This document shows positions 34,209 through 43,263 of a stretch of 64,000 nucleotides of DNA, one piece after another. A program made the position numbers and the translations under genes. The DNA comes from Lysobacter sp. Its GTDB lineage: Bacteria > Pseudomonadota > Gammaproteobacteria > Xanthomonadales > Xanthomonadaceae. Numbering within the stretch: the first letter of the stretch is position 1; each line of letters opens with the position of its first letter. Below the pieces are notes generated by a model that did not search any database, was not told the origin of the DNA, and saw nothing but the letters and a program-made list of their open reading frames with translations. The stretch covers positions 1,999,444-2,063,443 of the forward strand of contig JABFRN010000001.1 of the NCBI GenBank assembly GCA_013141175.1, written 5' to 3'.

Positions 34209-34856
34209 CTACTTGCGCGGATCCGCTTTGGTCTGTTCGATCACCGAAAGCATGGCGCTGTCCAATGCTTTGTATGAGGTGCCGATCGACAGCAACGATG
34301 TTTCAAGTGCGATGACCGTGTCGGAAACCAGCGCGTAATTGTTCTCGTCGGCTTCTTCCGGTCCGGTGCTCAGGATGTTGTCCTGCACCGTATAGCTGTA
34401 GCGCGGTACCCCATCCGAAAATCGTTCGAGCAGGACGCCGTTGTAGCCGAGGACAGGCTCGGGGCTGTAGGCCTCGATGATCTTCTCCGGGTTGGTGGTG
34501 GCCTTCGCCAGCGACTGTTCAACACTGTCGAAGTCGTCGCCGGGCGCGAGCAGCACGGTCGGGCTGGGAAGCCCCGAATGCACAAGGAAGGTCATCCGGA
34601 GCCATTCGCCCTTGGCCAGCGCCTCGTCCACAGGTGCCTGCTCGGGGAGTCCCGCATACGGATCCGGAATGGGTGGATCGAGCGGTGCATCCGGGTCGTC
34701 GTCGGGCGGTAGCGGTTCCAGGGGCGCGTCGCTGTCGAGAGCCGCGGCGGGTTTGAGTGCGGCGCCCGGCTCTGCAGCCTGCGCCAGGAAGATCGCGAAC
34801 GCTGCAGCGAAAAGGCTCGCGCAGAGCAGGGTCTTGCGATGGATTGCGGTATGCAT
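34209..34856 (-). CDS. Secreted protein of unknown function (partner of the LamG gene)
   Basis: 215 residues; AAGGAG seven bases before the start. Signal peptide (LLCASLFAAAFAIFLAQAAE) then a Pro/Asp-rich linker (PLPPDDDPDAPLDPPIPDP) and a globular part with YSYTVQDNILSTGPEEADE and a C-terminal helix. No cysteine after the signal. It starts 26 bases after the LamG gene, on the same strand, so the two are probably co-expressed and may act together outside the cytoplasm. No family recognised. Confidence 0.75.
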   Translation of the reverse strand: MHTAIHRKTLLCASLFAAAFAIFLAQAAEPGAALKPAAALDSDAPLEPLPPDDDPDAPLDPPIPDPYAGLPEQAPVDEALAKGEWLRMTFLVHSGLPSPTVLLAPGDDFDSVEQSLAKATTNPEKIIEAYSPEPVLGYNGVLLERFSDGVPRYSYTVQDNILSTGPEEADENNYALVSDTVIALETSLLSIGTSYKALDSAMLSVIEQTKADPRK

Positions 34857-34882
34857 CTCGTTTCTCCTTGTCCCTGGCGGAA

Positions 34883-36073
34883 TCAGTTGATGTTCTCGTG
34901 TCCGTAGCCTTCGGCGATGTCGGACCAGGCGAGGAAGAAACCGCAGAAGTTGCTGTACGGGCCGCGATTCGCAGTGCGTGGGTCGGTGATGATGTTGCCG
35001 GCGTTGTCGCGATTGGTCGCCGCGGTGCCACCGGGTTTGTGCGTCCATGTGCCGTTCTGATCGAGCCGGTACCAGTGGTAGTCATAGCCCGGCGCCACTA
35101 CCAGTGCGAGGCCGGTCTTGAAGTCCAGCGGCCAGTTCGGATAGTAGGAAATCGGCTGCAGGCCATCGGCGATCGCGGCGGCGTGGACTGCCGCGCAAGT
35201 CATGGAGACTGCCTGTGCGCCGGCCGCGCGACCGGGTTGTGCGAAGGTGTTGGTCGCCTTGTTGTTGGAATAGTTGTAGCAGTTGTTCTGCCCTTGCCGG
35301 CTGTTGCCGTTCCAGTACGACGGCGTGAAGTTCGGGCGACCCGGGTTGAGCACCGACCATACTTCCCAGTTCGGCAGCGCACGGTTGTAGGCGAAAACTT
35401 CATCGATGCGGTCGTTGAAGCGGAAAGACGGGATGTTCACGTGCCCGCCGATGTAGAACGGCTGGTCGGTGTTGTTGATGTTGCCCATCTTCGGCGTGGC
35501 GTAGCCGGCGTTCTGCCCGTCGATGTAGAAGGTGATGTTGACCGGCCACGAGGTACGATTCACCGAAACCGCGACGTGGTGCCAGCGGTTGGTCGACAGC
35601 GTGACCGAACTGTCGGAAACGTAGTTGAGCCAGCCGGTTTCGTCGGAGAGCTGCAAGAGAAGGCGGTTGCCGTTATTGACCGCGAACGAATACCCGCGGC
35701 CATTGCTGCCGCGATTGTCGATGATGGTCTTGACGCTGCTCGAAGTGTCGTTGATGCGCACCCATGCCGCCAGCGTGAAACTGCCGGTACCGAAGTTCAG
35801 GTTCGACGAATTCGGCACGCGGATGTATTTGCCGCCGGACAGGTTCACGGATTGGCCCATCCAACCGTAGGATGTGGCGGAGCCGGTGTAGATGCGCCCG
35901 TGGCGGGCGAAACCGCTGGTGTCGGGCGCGAGCCTGTAGAAAAACAGATTGACCGGGGTCAGATGCCATTCGCCGACCATGCCGTTGGTGACGCGGATGG
36001 GAACCGCATGGGTGACCGCAGCCGGCATCAACATGCCGAGGGCCAGTAGCAGGCTCAGCAGGATATTTCTCAT
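34883..36073 (-). CDS. Secreted LamG-domain protein
   Basis: 396 residues with signal peptide (LLSLLLALGMLMPAAVTHA). Residues 30-225 form a LamG/concanavalin-type jelly roll (WMGQSVNLSGGKYIRVPNSSN, FTLAAWVRIND, TNRWHHVAVSVNRTS, NITFYIDGQNAGYA, FYIGGHVN, RIDEVFAYNRAL), likely carbohydrate-binding. Residues 255-396 form a second domain with NNCYNYSNNKATNTFAQPGRA and three further cysteines or aromatic clusters (MTCAAVH, DYHWYRLDQNGTWTHKPGG, SNFCGFF). I recognise this second domain only as a recurrent bacterial type of unknown function. The many Asn/Ser codons give it a lower GC content. AAGGAG precedes the start. Confidence 0.87.
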   Translation of the reverse strand: MRNILLSLLLALGMLMPAAVTHAVPIRVTNGMVGEWHLTPVNLFFYRLAPDTSGFARHGRIYTGSATSYGWMGQSVNLSGGKYIRVPNSSNLNFGTGSFTLAAWVRINDTSSSVKTIIDNRGSNGRGYSFAVNNGNRLLLQLSDETGWLNYVSDSSVTLSTNRWHHVAVSVNRTSWPVNITFYIDGQNAGYATPKMGNINNTDQPFYIGGHVNIPSFRFNDRIDEVFAYNRALPNWEVWSVLNPGRPNFTPSYWNGNSRQGQNNCYNYSNNKATNTFAQPGRAAGAQAVSMTCAAVHAAAIADGLQPISYYPNWPLDFKTGLALVVAPGYDYHWYRLDQNGTWTHKPGGTAATNRDNAGNIITDPRTANRGPYSNFCGFFLAWSDIAEGYGHENIN

Positions 36074-36254
36074 ACCTTCACTCCTTCGAGGTGGCTGGTG
36101 CGCATTGCCGCTGCGGGGGATGCGCGGGCTCCCTGTTCTCTGAACGTTGCCGCCGATGCGACAACGTTGTGTTGCGCAGCTATCCGGAGGTTAGCATGCT
36201 CGGCAGCAGCGGAATCGACATCCAAGATCGCTGCGCGCAGGTGCCTGGTGCGGC

Positions 36255-37172
36255 TCAGCCTGCGAGCACCGCGCGCGCATCGCGCCCCGCCGGGCAGGGC
36301 AGCATGCGCACGTCCAACCCGTGCACTTTGAGGATCGCCGCGAGCTGGCGCTGACGCGCCTGGAAATGCATGAAGCCGCGATCGATGCGCGCCGCATCCA
36401 GTTCGTCCGCGGCGTAGCGGCGCTGCCAGCCGCTGCGGTCGAAGTCGGCGATGCGCACTGCGCCATCGATATAGCGCAGCAGTGGTTCGGGTGGCGCGTC
36501 CAGCCAGGCGTCTTCGTTCGGTGCCAGCAGGGCGGTTTCCACCAGCGGCCACAGTGCGCCCAGGCCGACGTGGCGATATTGCAGTGCCATCATCGCCGCG
36601 AGGTCGTAGGCGGTGAGGTAGCGGGCGTGTTCGACCTTCGCCGCGAACGCGTCCTGCGCCGTCAGCGCGGTGTCGGCCTGGGCCATGCCGCGTTCCAGCA
36701 GGGCGTGCTCGAATCCGGCTGCGACCGCAGTGGCCTGTTCGGCCGCGCCGACCAGCAGGAACGGCACCACCCGCAGCGGCCCGCCGTGGAGTTCCAGTTC
36801 GGCGCGCAGCGGCTGCGGCACCACGCCATGTTCGTCGGCGCCGAAGGCGATGATCCGCGCCGTGTCCGCACCCGCGCCGGTCGATTGCGGCGCGCGCGCG
36901 TGCAGTTCTTCCAGCCGCCGATGCAGCGGCCAGCCCGGGCGCAGCATCTCGGCGGGGTCGTAGTGGGCGCCGGCGAAGACCAGATCCAGCGCGGCGGCAT
37001 CGGCGGCCAGCGTCGCCAGATCGCGCCCGACCAGGCCGGCGAGCGTGCCGGCCTCGGCCTGGCGCAGTGCCGCCCGGCCTGGTTGGCTGCCGGGGACCAG
37101 TTCCAGCGCCAGTGCGCCGCGCACGATCATGCGCGGGGTTTTTTTCTGCGTTGTGTGCGGATCTGCGCTCAT
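36255..37172 (-). CDS. Conserved-looking cytoplasmic protein of unknown function
   Basis: 305 residues, Ala-rich, no signal or membrane segment. Segments such as IIAFGADEHGVVPQPLRAELE, GPLRVVPFLLVGAAEQATAVA, HARYLTAYDLAAMMALQYRHVGLGALWPLVETALLAP suggest a folded alpha/beta protein. Several His and Asp residues but no recognised motif. Divergent from the thiolase gene with about 100 bases between; the start at 37172 is preferred over 37217 because the latter lies in the likely promoter region. Confidence 0.72.
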   Translation of the reverse strand: MSADPHTTQKKTPRMIVRGALALELVPGSQPGRAALRQAEAGTLAGLVGRDLATLAADAAALDLVFAGAHYDPAEMLRPGWPLHRRLEELHARAPQSTGAGADTARIIAFGADEHGVVPQPLRAELELHGGPLRVVPFLLVGAAEQATAVAAGFEHALLERGMAQADTALTAQDAFAAKVEHARYLTAYDLAAMMALQYRHVGLGALWPLVETALLAPNEDAWLDAPPEPLLRYIDGAVRIADFDRSGWQRRYAADELDAARIDRGFMHFQARQRQLAAILKVHGLDVRMLPCPAGRDARAVLAG

Positions 37173-37273
37173 CGTCTCTTTGGTCGGGCTGCGGTGCGGC
37201 GTTACACTCTCACGCATTATCGATGGCCGCCGTGCGCTTCAGCCAGCGGGTCGCTCAATCAAGAGGTGTTCCG

Positions 37274-38554
37274 ATGCTGCATGGTCGTCCCGTCGCCGTC
37301 CTGGGTGGCGCCCGTATCCCTTTCTGCCGCCAGAACACCGCCTACACCGATGTCGGCAATCTCGGGATGTCGGTCCGGACCCTCGGCGCGGTGGTCGAGA
37401 AATTCGGCCTGCACGGCCAGCAGCTGGGCGAAGTGGCGATGGGCTCGGTGCTCAAGCACAGCAGCGACTGGAACATCGGCCGCGAAGCCGCGCTGTCCTC
37501 GGGCCTGTCGCCGCTCACCCCGGGCATCACCATGCAGCGCGCCTGCGGCACGTCGCTGGACACCATCATCACCGTCGCCAACAAGATCGCCACCGGCCAG
37601 ATCGAGTCCGGCATCGGCGGCGGTTCGGACACCACATCGGACGTACCGATCGTCTACGGCCAGGCCTTCCGCCGCCGCCTGCTGTCGGTGGCCGCGGCGA
37701 AAACCACGATGGACCGCATCGCGCGCTTCACCAACGGGTTTTCGTTCCGCGAACTCAAGCCCGAATTTCCGGGCGTCGGCGAGCCGCGCACCGGCAAGTC
37801 GATGGGCGAACACTGCGAGGACATGGCGAAAGAGTGGAAGATCGAACGCGAGGCGCAGGACGCGTGGGCGGTGTCATCGCACCACAAACTCGCCGCCGCC
37901 TACGAGCGCGGCTTCTTCGATGATCTCGTGGTCAATTTCCGCGGCGTCTCGCGCGACAACATCCTGCGTGCCGATTCTTCGCTGGAAAAACTCGCATCGC
38001 TGAAACCGGCGTTCGACAAGACCTCCGGTCGCGGCACGCTCACCGCCGGTAATTCCACGCCGCTCACCGATGGCGCTGCGGCCTGCCTCATCGCTTCCGA
38101 CGACTGGGCCGCGCAGCACGGCCACGAAGTGCTGTGCCACATCCGCGACGCGCACGTGTCCGCCGTCGATTTCGTCCACGGCGAAGGCCTGCTGATGGCG
38201 CCGACGGTCGCGGTCGCCGAAATGCTCAAGCGCAACAATCTCACGCTGCAGGATTTCGATCTCTACGAAATCCACGAAGCCTTCGCCGCGCAGGTGCTGT
38301 GCACGCTGCGCGCGTGGGAAAGCGCCGACTACTGCAAGACCCGGCTTGGATTGGATACACCACTGGGCAGCATCGATCCGGCGAAGATCAGCCCGCTCGG
38401 TTCCTCGCTCGCCACCGGCCATCCGTTCGCGGCCACCGGTGCGCGCATCGTCGCCACCGCCGCCAAACAGCTGAAGGAACGCGGCGGCGGTCGCTGCCTG
38501 ATCTCGATCTGCACCGCCGGCGGCATGGGCGTGGTCGCGATCCTCGAACGCTGA
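37274..38554 (+). CDS. Acetyl-CoA acyltransferase (thiolase, FadI-like)
   Basis: 426 residues; AAGAGG nine bases before the start. Thiolase residues: nucleophile Cys91 (MQRACGTSLD), His334 (YEIHEAFAAQ), His383 (GHPFAATG) and Cys413 (CTAGGMG). Condenses or cleaves acyl-CoA units; length and GNSTPLTDGAAA pattern fit the FadI/degradative group, but synthesis of acetoacetyl-CoA is possible. It is not next to a fadJ-type gene here, so the pathway cannot be read from context. Confidence 0.94.
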   Translation: MLHGRPVAVLGGARIPFCRQNTAYTDVGNLGMSVRTLGAVVEKFGLHGQQLGEVAMGSVLKHSSDWNIGREAALSSGLSPLTPGITMQRACGTSLDTIITVANKIATGQIESGIGGGSDTTSDVPIVYGQAFRRRLLSVAAAKTTMDRIARFTNGFSFRELKPEFPGVGEPRTGKSMGEHCEDMAKEWKIEREAQDAWAVSSHHKLAAAYERGFFDDLVVNFRGVSRDNILRADSSLEKLASLKPAFDKTSGRGTLTAGNSTPLTDGAAACLIASDDWAAQHGHEVLCHIRDAHVSAVDFVHGEGLLMAPTVAVAEMLKRNNLTLQDFDLYEIHEAFAAQVLCTLRAWESADYCKTRLGLDTPLGSIDPAKISPLGSSLATGHPFAATGARIVATAAKQLKERGGGRCLISICTAGGMGVVAILER

Positions 38555-38680
38555 CATCGGTCACGGTGACGCCGGTTACATCCGGCCGTGGCCGCTCCGC
38601 GCTAACCCCACGATCCGATCCGGTACGTTTGATCGCGCCGTGCGTTGCATCCATCACTGATCGATCACCGGGGAATCACC

Positions 38681-39796
38681 ATGCGTTCCATCCATTCGAA
38701 TCTGATCGCCTGCGGCCTGACCGCAGTGTTGTTTCTGGGTATCGCGGCCTGCAGCAAACAGGAAAGCGCTGCCGAATCGACGAACATGGCGTCCGCCGAC
38801 GCGGTCGCCTCCGCCGAGGGCGGCGCGATGCCCGCATCGGCACCGATGCCGCAGGAAGCGGCGAAGGCGGAATCCAAAAGCGCCCCCGCTTTCGCCGAAC
38901 TCGGCGATGCGGCCGTCGAATCCGAAGAAGACGCGCGCCGCAGCGAGCCCCAGGTCGAAGTCGAGACCCGCGTCGATGCCGGGCAGGTCAGCTCCAGCGC
39001 CGCCACCTTCGACGACGGCCAACGCAAGTTCATCCGCACCGCGCAGGCGCAGTTCCGGGTGAAGGACGTGTACTCCTCGGCGCTGGCGATCGAGGATGTG
39101 GCGGCGCAGCAGGGCGGTTTCATCGTCAACAACAACATTTCCGCGCAGACCATGCGCGTGCAGCGTCGCCCCGCAGGCGACGGCAAGCTGATCGAGCTGG
39201 TCGAATACACGGTGCGCGGCACGCTCAGCGTGCGCGTGCCCAGCGACAAGACCCAGGATTTCCTGCGCGCGATCGCGTCGCAGATGGAATTCCTCGACCA
39301 GCGCAGCTTCGACGCGGCCGATGCGCAGTTCCAGATGCTCCGCCAGCAATTGGCGTACCAGCGCGAACAGCAGGCGCAGATGGAACTCGGGCAGGCGATG
39401 CAGTCGGGCGACCGCCTCGATCGCAAATCCGAAGTCATCGCCGCGCGCACCGGCGCCAAGCTGCAGCGCGACGAAGCGTTGATCCAGCAGAAGGAATTCG
39501 AGGACAAGGTCGACTACAGCACGATCAGTCTGACGCTGTACCAATTGTCGAAGATCCGCCAGACCGAAATGGTCGATGTCGAAGCGGTGTTCCAGAAGCA
39601 CAGCCCGGGCTTCTTCACCCGCCTGTTCGATGCGTTGCGCGTGGGCTGGTACGGCGTGCTCGACCTGTTCATCGGATTGATGAACGTGTGGCCGCTGTGG
39701 CTGGTCATGGGCCTCGGCCTGTACGGCCTGCGCCGCTGGGCGGTGTCGCGTCGCAAATCGCGGTCGGTGCCACCGCCGCCGCCGCCGACGGAGTGA
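38681..39796 (+). CDS. DUF4349 membrane-anchored lipoprotein
   Basis: 371 residues; GGGGA six bases before the start. Lipobox LGIAAC (Cys near 24). A low-complexity Ala/Glu/Ser region (to about 110) precedes the DUF4349 domain: KFIRTAQAQFRVKDV, IEDVAAQQGGFIVNNN, GTLSVRVPSDKTQDFLRAIASQ, a long coiled-coil-like helix (QMLRQQLAYQREQQAQMEL, KLQRDEALIQQKEFEDKVDY), and STISLTLYQ. One membrane helix (LWLVMGLGLYGLRRWAV) and a Pro-rich tail end the protein. The family is a cell-envelope group of unknown function. Confidence 0.88.
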   Translation: MRSIHSNLIACGLTAVLFLGIAACSKQESAAESTNMASADAVASAEGGAMPASAPMPQEAAKAESKSAPAFAELGDAAVESEEDARRSEPQVEVETRVDAGQVSSSAATFDDGQRKFIRTAQAQFRVKDVYSSALAIEDVAAQQGGFIVNNNISAQTMRVQRRPAGDGKLIELVEYTVRGTLSVRVPSDKTQDFLRAIASQMEFLDQRSFDAADAQFQMLRQQLAYQREQQAQMELGQAMQSGDRLDRKSEVIAARTGAKLQRDEALIQQKEFEDKVDYSTISLTLYQLSKIRQTEMVDVEAVFQKHSPGFFTRLFDALRVGWYGVLDLFIGLMNVWPLWLVMGLGLYGLRRWAVSRRKSRSVPPPPPPTE

Positions 39797-39816
39797 ATCG
39801 AAGCATGATTGCATCG

Positions 39817-39841
39817 AGGGCGCGCTTCGGCGCGCCCTTTT
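39817..39841 (+). terminator. Rho-independent terminator after the DUF4349 gene
   Basis: Nine-base perfect stem (39817-39825 with 39830-39838) with a stable TTCG loop and a TTTT run, 20 bases after the stop codon. Confidence 0.85.
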
Positions 39842-39905
39842 CGCGAAACCGATGCTGCAGGGCTGCGCAGGCGTCGACCGCATCCCTCCGCATGAGGATT
39901 TCGTC

Positions 39906-40616
39906 GTGACCGAACAGAGCCGTTTCTTCCGATGGATCTACCGTGCGCTTGCGCTGTCCGGGCTGTTGATCGTGTCGATGATCGCTTACGTTTTCGTCAG
40001 GGAAGCCCTGTTCCCGGAGCTGTGGCCAGCTTCACACACCATCGAGATATCGGGCGCATCAGGAAACAAAGGGGCGTCCACTATCCGGATGCATGTCGGC
40101 AGCGTGACCCGGATCAAGGGATCCGCAGTGAAGATGATCGAGATGACGACCGTAAGTCGCGGCACCGGAAGCCTGCGATCAGGAGGAAGAAATTATGGCG
40201 ATGACATCCGCAATCTGATCTTCATCGTCGAGGGGCAGCCCGAAGCCAAGTGGCTCTTTGAAAAAAACGGCCAGCGGTTGCGATCGATCCAGCAGGTCTG
40301 CGCATGCGACGACCGCGCACAGAGCGGTGATGCCCCGACAACCGCGATCTTCCTCGAAGTGATCCGCACCGATAGCGATGGCGATGGCGAGTTGGATTGG
40401 GGCGATCGGCCGGTTCCTGCGCTGCTGCGGCCCGATGGCAGCGGATATGCCGAGCTGGGTCCGTCCGTCGAGAACATCCTCGATACCTCGTTGAGCGAGG
40501 ATGGCGAGCGCTTTGGCCTGCTGATCAACGATGGCGGCAAGCTGCTGTACCGGGAGTACGCCATCACGGACTTCTCTCTGCATTCCGAACAGGTTTTGAC
40601 CGAACTCGATCGTTGA
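39906..40616 (+). CDS. Membrane-anchored protein of unknown function
   Basis: 236 residues from a GTG with GAGG eight bases upstream. One N-terminal membrane helix (ALALSGLLIVSMIAYVFV), then a periplasmic domain with DIRNLIFIVEGQPEAKWLFE, a Cys-x-Cys pair (VCACDD), and RTDSDGDGELDWGDRP, which looks like a calcium-binding Asp-x-Asp-x-Asp-Gly loop. VENILDTSLSEDGERFGLLIN and VREYAITDFSL-type strands suggest a propeller or display-like fold. No family recognised. Confidence 0.78.
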   Translation: MTEQSRFFRWIYRALALSGLLIVSMIAYVFVREALFPELWPASHTIEISGASGNKGASTIRMHVGSVTRIKGSAVKMIEMTTVSRGTGSLRSGGRNYGDDIRNLIFIVEGQPEAKWLFEKNGQRLRSIQQVCACDDRAQSGDAPTTAIFLEVIRTDSDGDGELDWGDRPVPALLRPDGSGYAELGPSVENILDTSLSEDGERFGLLINDGGKLLYREYAITDFSLHSEQVLTELDR

Positions 40617-40675
40617 GTGCGATCGATAACCAGCGTGTTCGGCGCACGAGTTGTTGCATGCGCGTCATGCGGCGA

Positions 40676-41323
40676 TCAACGCTCGCGTACGCTGCGGTTG
40701 CCCTCTGCGAGCACCCAGCCTATGAGTTGCATGTTCGCATCGCCAAGCGCGCGCTCGAATGCACGATTGACCTGGACGACATCGGTGCCAGCGGCAGGCA
40801 CCGTCACATCGAATACGCGAGTGGCGACGACGCGGTTGCTGGTGTTCTGCACGAGACGTGCGCCGATTTCGATGCGTGCGCCCGGCGTGGTGCCGCCGCT
40901 GTAGTCGGATTCGAAGCGGCGCAGGTCGAGCAGCAGTTGGTACTGCGCGCTCACACCTTCACCGCGCCGGGCGACACCGGCGAGCTTGCCGCTGTCGGCG
41001 AACGCGCGCAGCAGCGTGTCCAGCACGAGGTCCGGCGCCGGCTGCGTCCACGCCGCGCCCTTGTACACCTGCAGTTCGCCCGGCTGCGGGCGCACGAGAA
41101 TGCGCGCGGAGTCGTGCATGGTGTCCGCGTACGGCCGTGCGATCTGCAGCTGCCAGTCCGCCTGCGGCCATGCGCTATCGACGGCGATCGTCGGCTCGGG
41201 GCGATACAGCGCCAGCGTTTCCTGCTTCGGCAGGATGCCGCAGCCGGCGAGCGATGCGGTCGCGAGCAGCAGCGCAGCGAGGCGGATGCCGGCCACGGAG
41301 CGCGCGGAGAGATGTCGATTCAT
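40676..41323 (-). CDS. ABC-type transport auxiliary lipoprotein (PqiC/DUF330-like)
   Basis: 215 residues. Lipobox SLAGC (signal ends at Cys about 28). The rest fits the ABC-transport auxiliary lipoprotein family: QIARPYADTMHDSARILVR, GAAWTQPAPDLVLDTLLRAF, LLLDLRRFESDY, ARLVQNTSNRVVATRVFDV, QVNRAFERALG. These outer-membrane lipoproteins work with MCE proteins to move lipid between membranes. Its ATG overlaps the MCE stop codon by one base, showing translational coupling. Confidence 0.88.
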   Translation of the reverse strand: MNRHLSARSVAGIRLAALLLATASLAGCGILPKQETLALYRPEPTIAVDSAWPQADWQLQIARPYADTMHDSARILVRPQPGELQVYKGAAWTQPAPDLVLDTLLRAFADSGKLAGVARRGEGVSAQYQLLLDLRRFESDYSGGTTPGARIEIGARLVQNTSNRVVATRVFDVTVPAAGTDVVQVNRAFERALGDANMQLIGWVLAEGNRSVRER

Positions 41324-42246
41324 CAGGGCTCGAACTCCTTGGGTTTCTGCCGGCCGAGGACGTAGCCCGCCGGGTTGTCTTCGAGGCGGGAGGAAATCTT
41401 GCGCAGATCGCGCACCAGCCCGCGCAGCTCTTCCATCGTCGGCCCGAGCTGGCTCAGGCCGTCCTGGGTGAAGCTGTTGATCGCGCCGCGATTCTCGCTG
41501 AGCAGTTTGTCGGCGTTGCCGGCCGCGTTGTCGAGCCGGTCGAGGGTGCTGTCGAGTTTGGCGATGAGCTGCGGCAGCTTCTGCACCAGCTCGCGATCGA
41601 CATCGGCGATCGCGCCGTTGGTGGTGTCGAGCGTGGCCGCGAGTTTTTCGCTGGAGACGCGCGCGTTGGTGATCAGCGCGCCGATGTCCTTGCGCTGATC
41701 GGCCAACACGCCGGTGGCGTTCTCGATGTTGTCGAGGGTCTGGGTGATGTTGCTGATGTTGTCGTCGCTCAGCACCTTGTCGAGTCGCGCCACCAGCTTG
41801 TTCGCGGTTTCGGCGATGTTCTGCAGCGCCGAGGCTTCGGTGAGGATCGTCGGCACCGTGTCGCTGTTGTCCGGGACCAGCGATTTCGCGTTCGGGCTGC
41901 CGCCGGTGAGCTGGATGAACGCGGTGCCGGTCAGGCCGGTGAACGACAGTTTGGCGCGTGTGTCGACCTTCACCGGCGTGGTCGCGCGCAGTTTGACGTG
42001 CGCGACCACTTTGCGCGGATCGTCCGGCGCCAGGCTCAAGGTGTCGACGGTGCCGACGCTGATGCCGTTGTACTGCACGCTGCCGCCTTCGGTGAGACCG
42101 GTCACGGCTTCGTCGAAGACGACGTTGTAGTAGCGCCAGTCCTTGCTCGAGGTGTATTTCGCCGCCCACAGCCCGAACAACAGCAGGAACGCGGCGGTCG
42201 CGAGCGTGAAGGCACCGATCATCACGTAGTTGGCACGGGTTTCCAT
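41323..42246 (-). CDS. mlaD: MCE-domain lipid transport protein, MlaD-like
   Basis: 307 residues, one N-terminal membrane helix (VMIGAFTLATAAFLLLFGLWA) and an MCE domain (YNVVFDEAVTGLTEGGSVQYNGISVGTV with VHVKLRATTPV and LTGTAFIQLTGG). Long helical C-terminal region (LVARLDKVLSDDNISNITQTL, ALITNARVSSEKLAATL, LVQKLPQLIAKLDSTLDRL) probably forms a periplasmic tube, longer than E. coli MlaD. It would bind lipids beside the MlaE/F transporter. Begins one base after the ATPase stop. Confidence 0.9.
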   Translation of the reverse strand: METRANYVMIGAFTLATAAFLLLFGLWAAKYTSSKDWRYYNVVFDEAVTGLTEGGSVQYNGISVGTVDTLSLAPDDPRKVVAHVKLRATTPVKVDTRAKLSFTGLTGTAFIQLTGGSPNAKSLVPDNSDTVPTILTEASALQNIAETANKLVARLDKVLSDDNISNITQTLDNIENATGVLADQRKDIGALITNARVSSEKLAATLDTTNGAIADVDRELVQKLPQLIAKLDSTLDRLDNAAGNADKLLSENRGAINSFTQDGLSQLGPTMEELRGLVRDLRKISSRLEDNPAGYVLGRQKPKEFEP

Positions 42247-42247
42247 A

Positions 42248-43054
42248 TCAGATGCTCTTGGCGGAACGGCATTGGCTGTCGCGCGCGGCGCGTCCGCGCG
42301 GCCCGTTGAAATATTCCTGCACCCAGGGGTGATCGAACGTTTCGATCTCCGCCAGCGGCGCGACCGCGATCACGCGCTTTTCGGCCAACACCGCGACACG
42401 GTCGCAGATCGCGTACAGCGTGTCGAGATCGTGGGTGATCAAAAAGACCGTGAGTCCCAGCGCCTGCTGCAGCGTGCGGGTGAGATGGTCGAAGGCCGCG
42501 GCGCCGATCGGGTCGAGACCGGCGGTGGGTTCGTCGAGGAACAGCAGCGGCGGATCGAGCGCGAGCGCGCGCGCAAGGCCGGCGCGCTTGCGCATGCCGC
42601 CCGAGAGCTGCGACGGCAGTTTGTCCAGCGCGTCCGGCGGCAGCCCGGCGAGTTTCACCTTCAGCAGCGCCAGTTCGTACAGCAGCGATTCGGGCAGCTC
42701 GGGATGATGTTCCTTCAGCGGTACCTGCACGTTTTCGCCGACGGTCAGCGACGAGAACAGCGCGCCGTCCTGGAACAGCACGCCGGTGCTGCGCTCGATG
42801 TGCAGCCGGTCTTCGGTGTCGCGCGAACGACCGTCGACGCCGAGTATTTCGACCGATCCCTCATCTGGCTCGCGCAGGCCGATGATCGAACGCATCAGCA
42901 CCGATTTGCCGCTGCCGGAACCGCCGACCACGCCGATGATCTCGCCGCGACGCACGTCGAGATCGAGATGGTCGTGCACCACCTGCGCGCCGAATTGATT
43001 GCGCAGGCCGCGCACGCGGATGATGGGTTCGTCGGTGGCGTAAGAGGACATCAT
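42248..43054 (-). CDS. mlaF: ABC transporter ATPase, MlaF-like
   Basis: 268 residues. Walker A GVVGGSGSGKSVLMRSI, Q-loop VLFQDGALF, signature LSGGMRKRAGLARALAL, Walker B LLFLDEPTAGLD, H-loop VFLITHDLDTL. The C-terminal WVQEYFNGPRGRAA tail is the MlaF type. It powers phospholipid transport by the MlaE permease. The open reading frame runs far upstream, but the ATPase family begins at the Met at 43054 (or 43051); no obvious ribosome site. A 209-base gap with an inverted repeat lies between it and the permease gene, unlike the tight spacing of the rest of this operon. Confidence 0.93.
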   Translation of the reverse strand: MMSSYATDEPIIRVRGLRNQFGAQVVHDHLDLDVRRGEIIGVVGGSGSGKSVLMRSIIGLREPDEGSVEILGVDGRSRDTEDRLHIERSTGVLFQDGALFSSLTVGENVQVPLKEHHPELPESLLYELALLKVKLAGLPPDALDKLPSQLSGGMRKRAGLARALALDPPLLFLDEPTAGLDPIGAAAFDHLTRTLQQALGLTVFLITHDLDTLYAICDRVAVLAEKRVIAVAPLAEIETFDHPWVQEYFNGPRGRAARDSQCRSAKSI

Positions 43055-43105
43055 CGAATGCGAAAACCGACTGAAGCAGGCGCGGTCTCCGCCGCAACGT
43101 ATTGA

Positions 43106-43230
43106 ATAGGGTGCGCCTCGGCGCACCGATGGTCGATAGAGAGCGTCGTCATGATGCTTCGATCGAAAATCGACGATTTCTTCTTCGCAGGACGTGGCTT
43201 GGGGAAACGGTGCGCCGAGGCGCGCCCTAT
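43106..43230. repeat. Inverted-repeat element inside the mla operon
   Basis: Two 22-base arms (43106-43127 and 43209-43230), reverse complements with one mismatch, bound an 81-base centre. Each arm is itself a hairpin (GGTGCGCCTCGGCGCACC type). No open gene is inside. It looks like a REP/BIME or small MITE insertion between mlaE and mlaF and may affect mRNA folding. Confidence 0.75.
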
Positions 43231-43263
43231 GAAAATCACGGTGGTCGAAGTGATTGGCATCGT

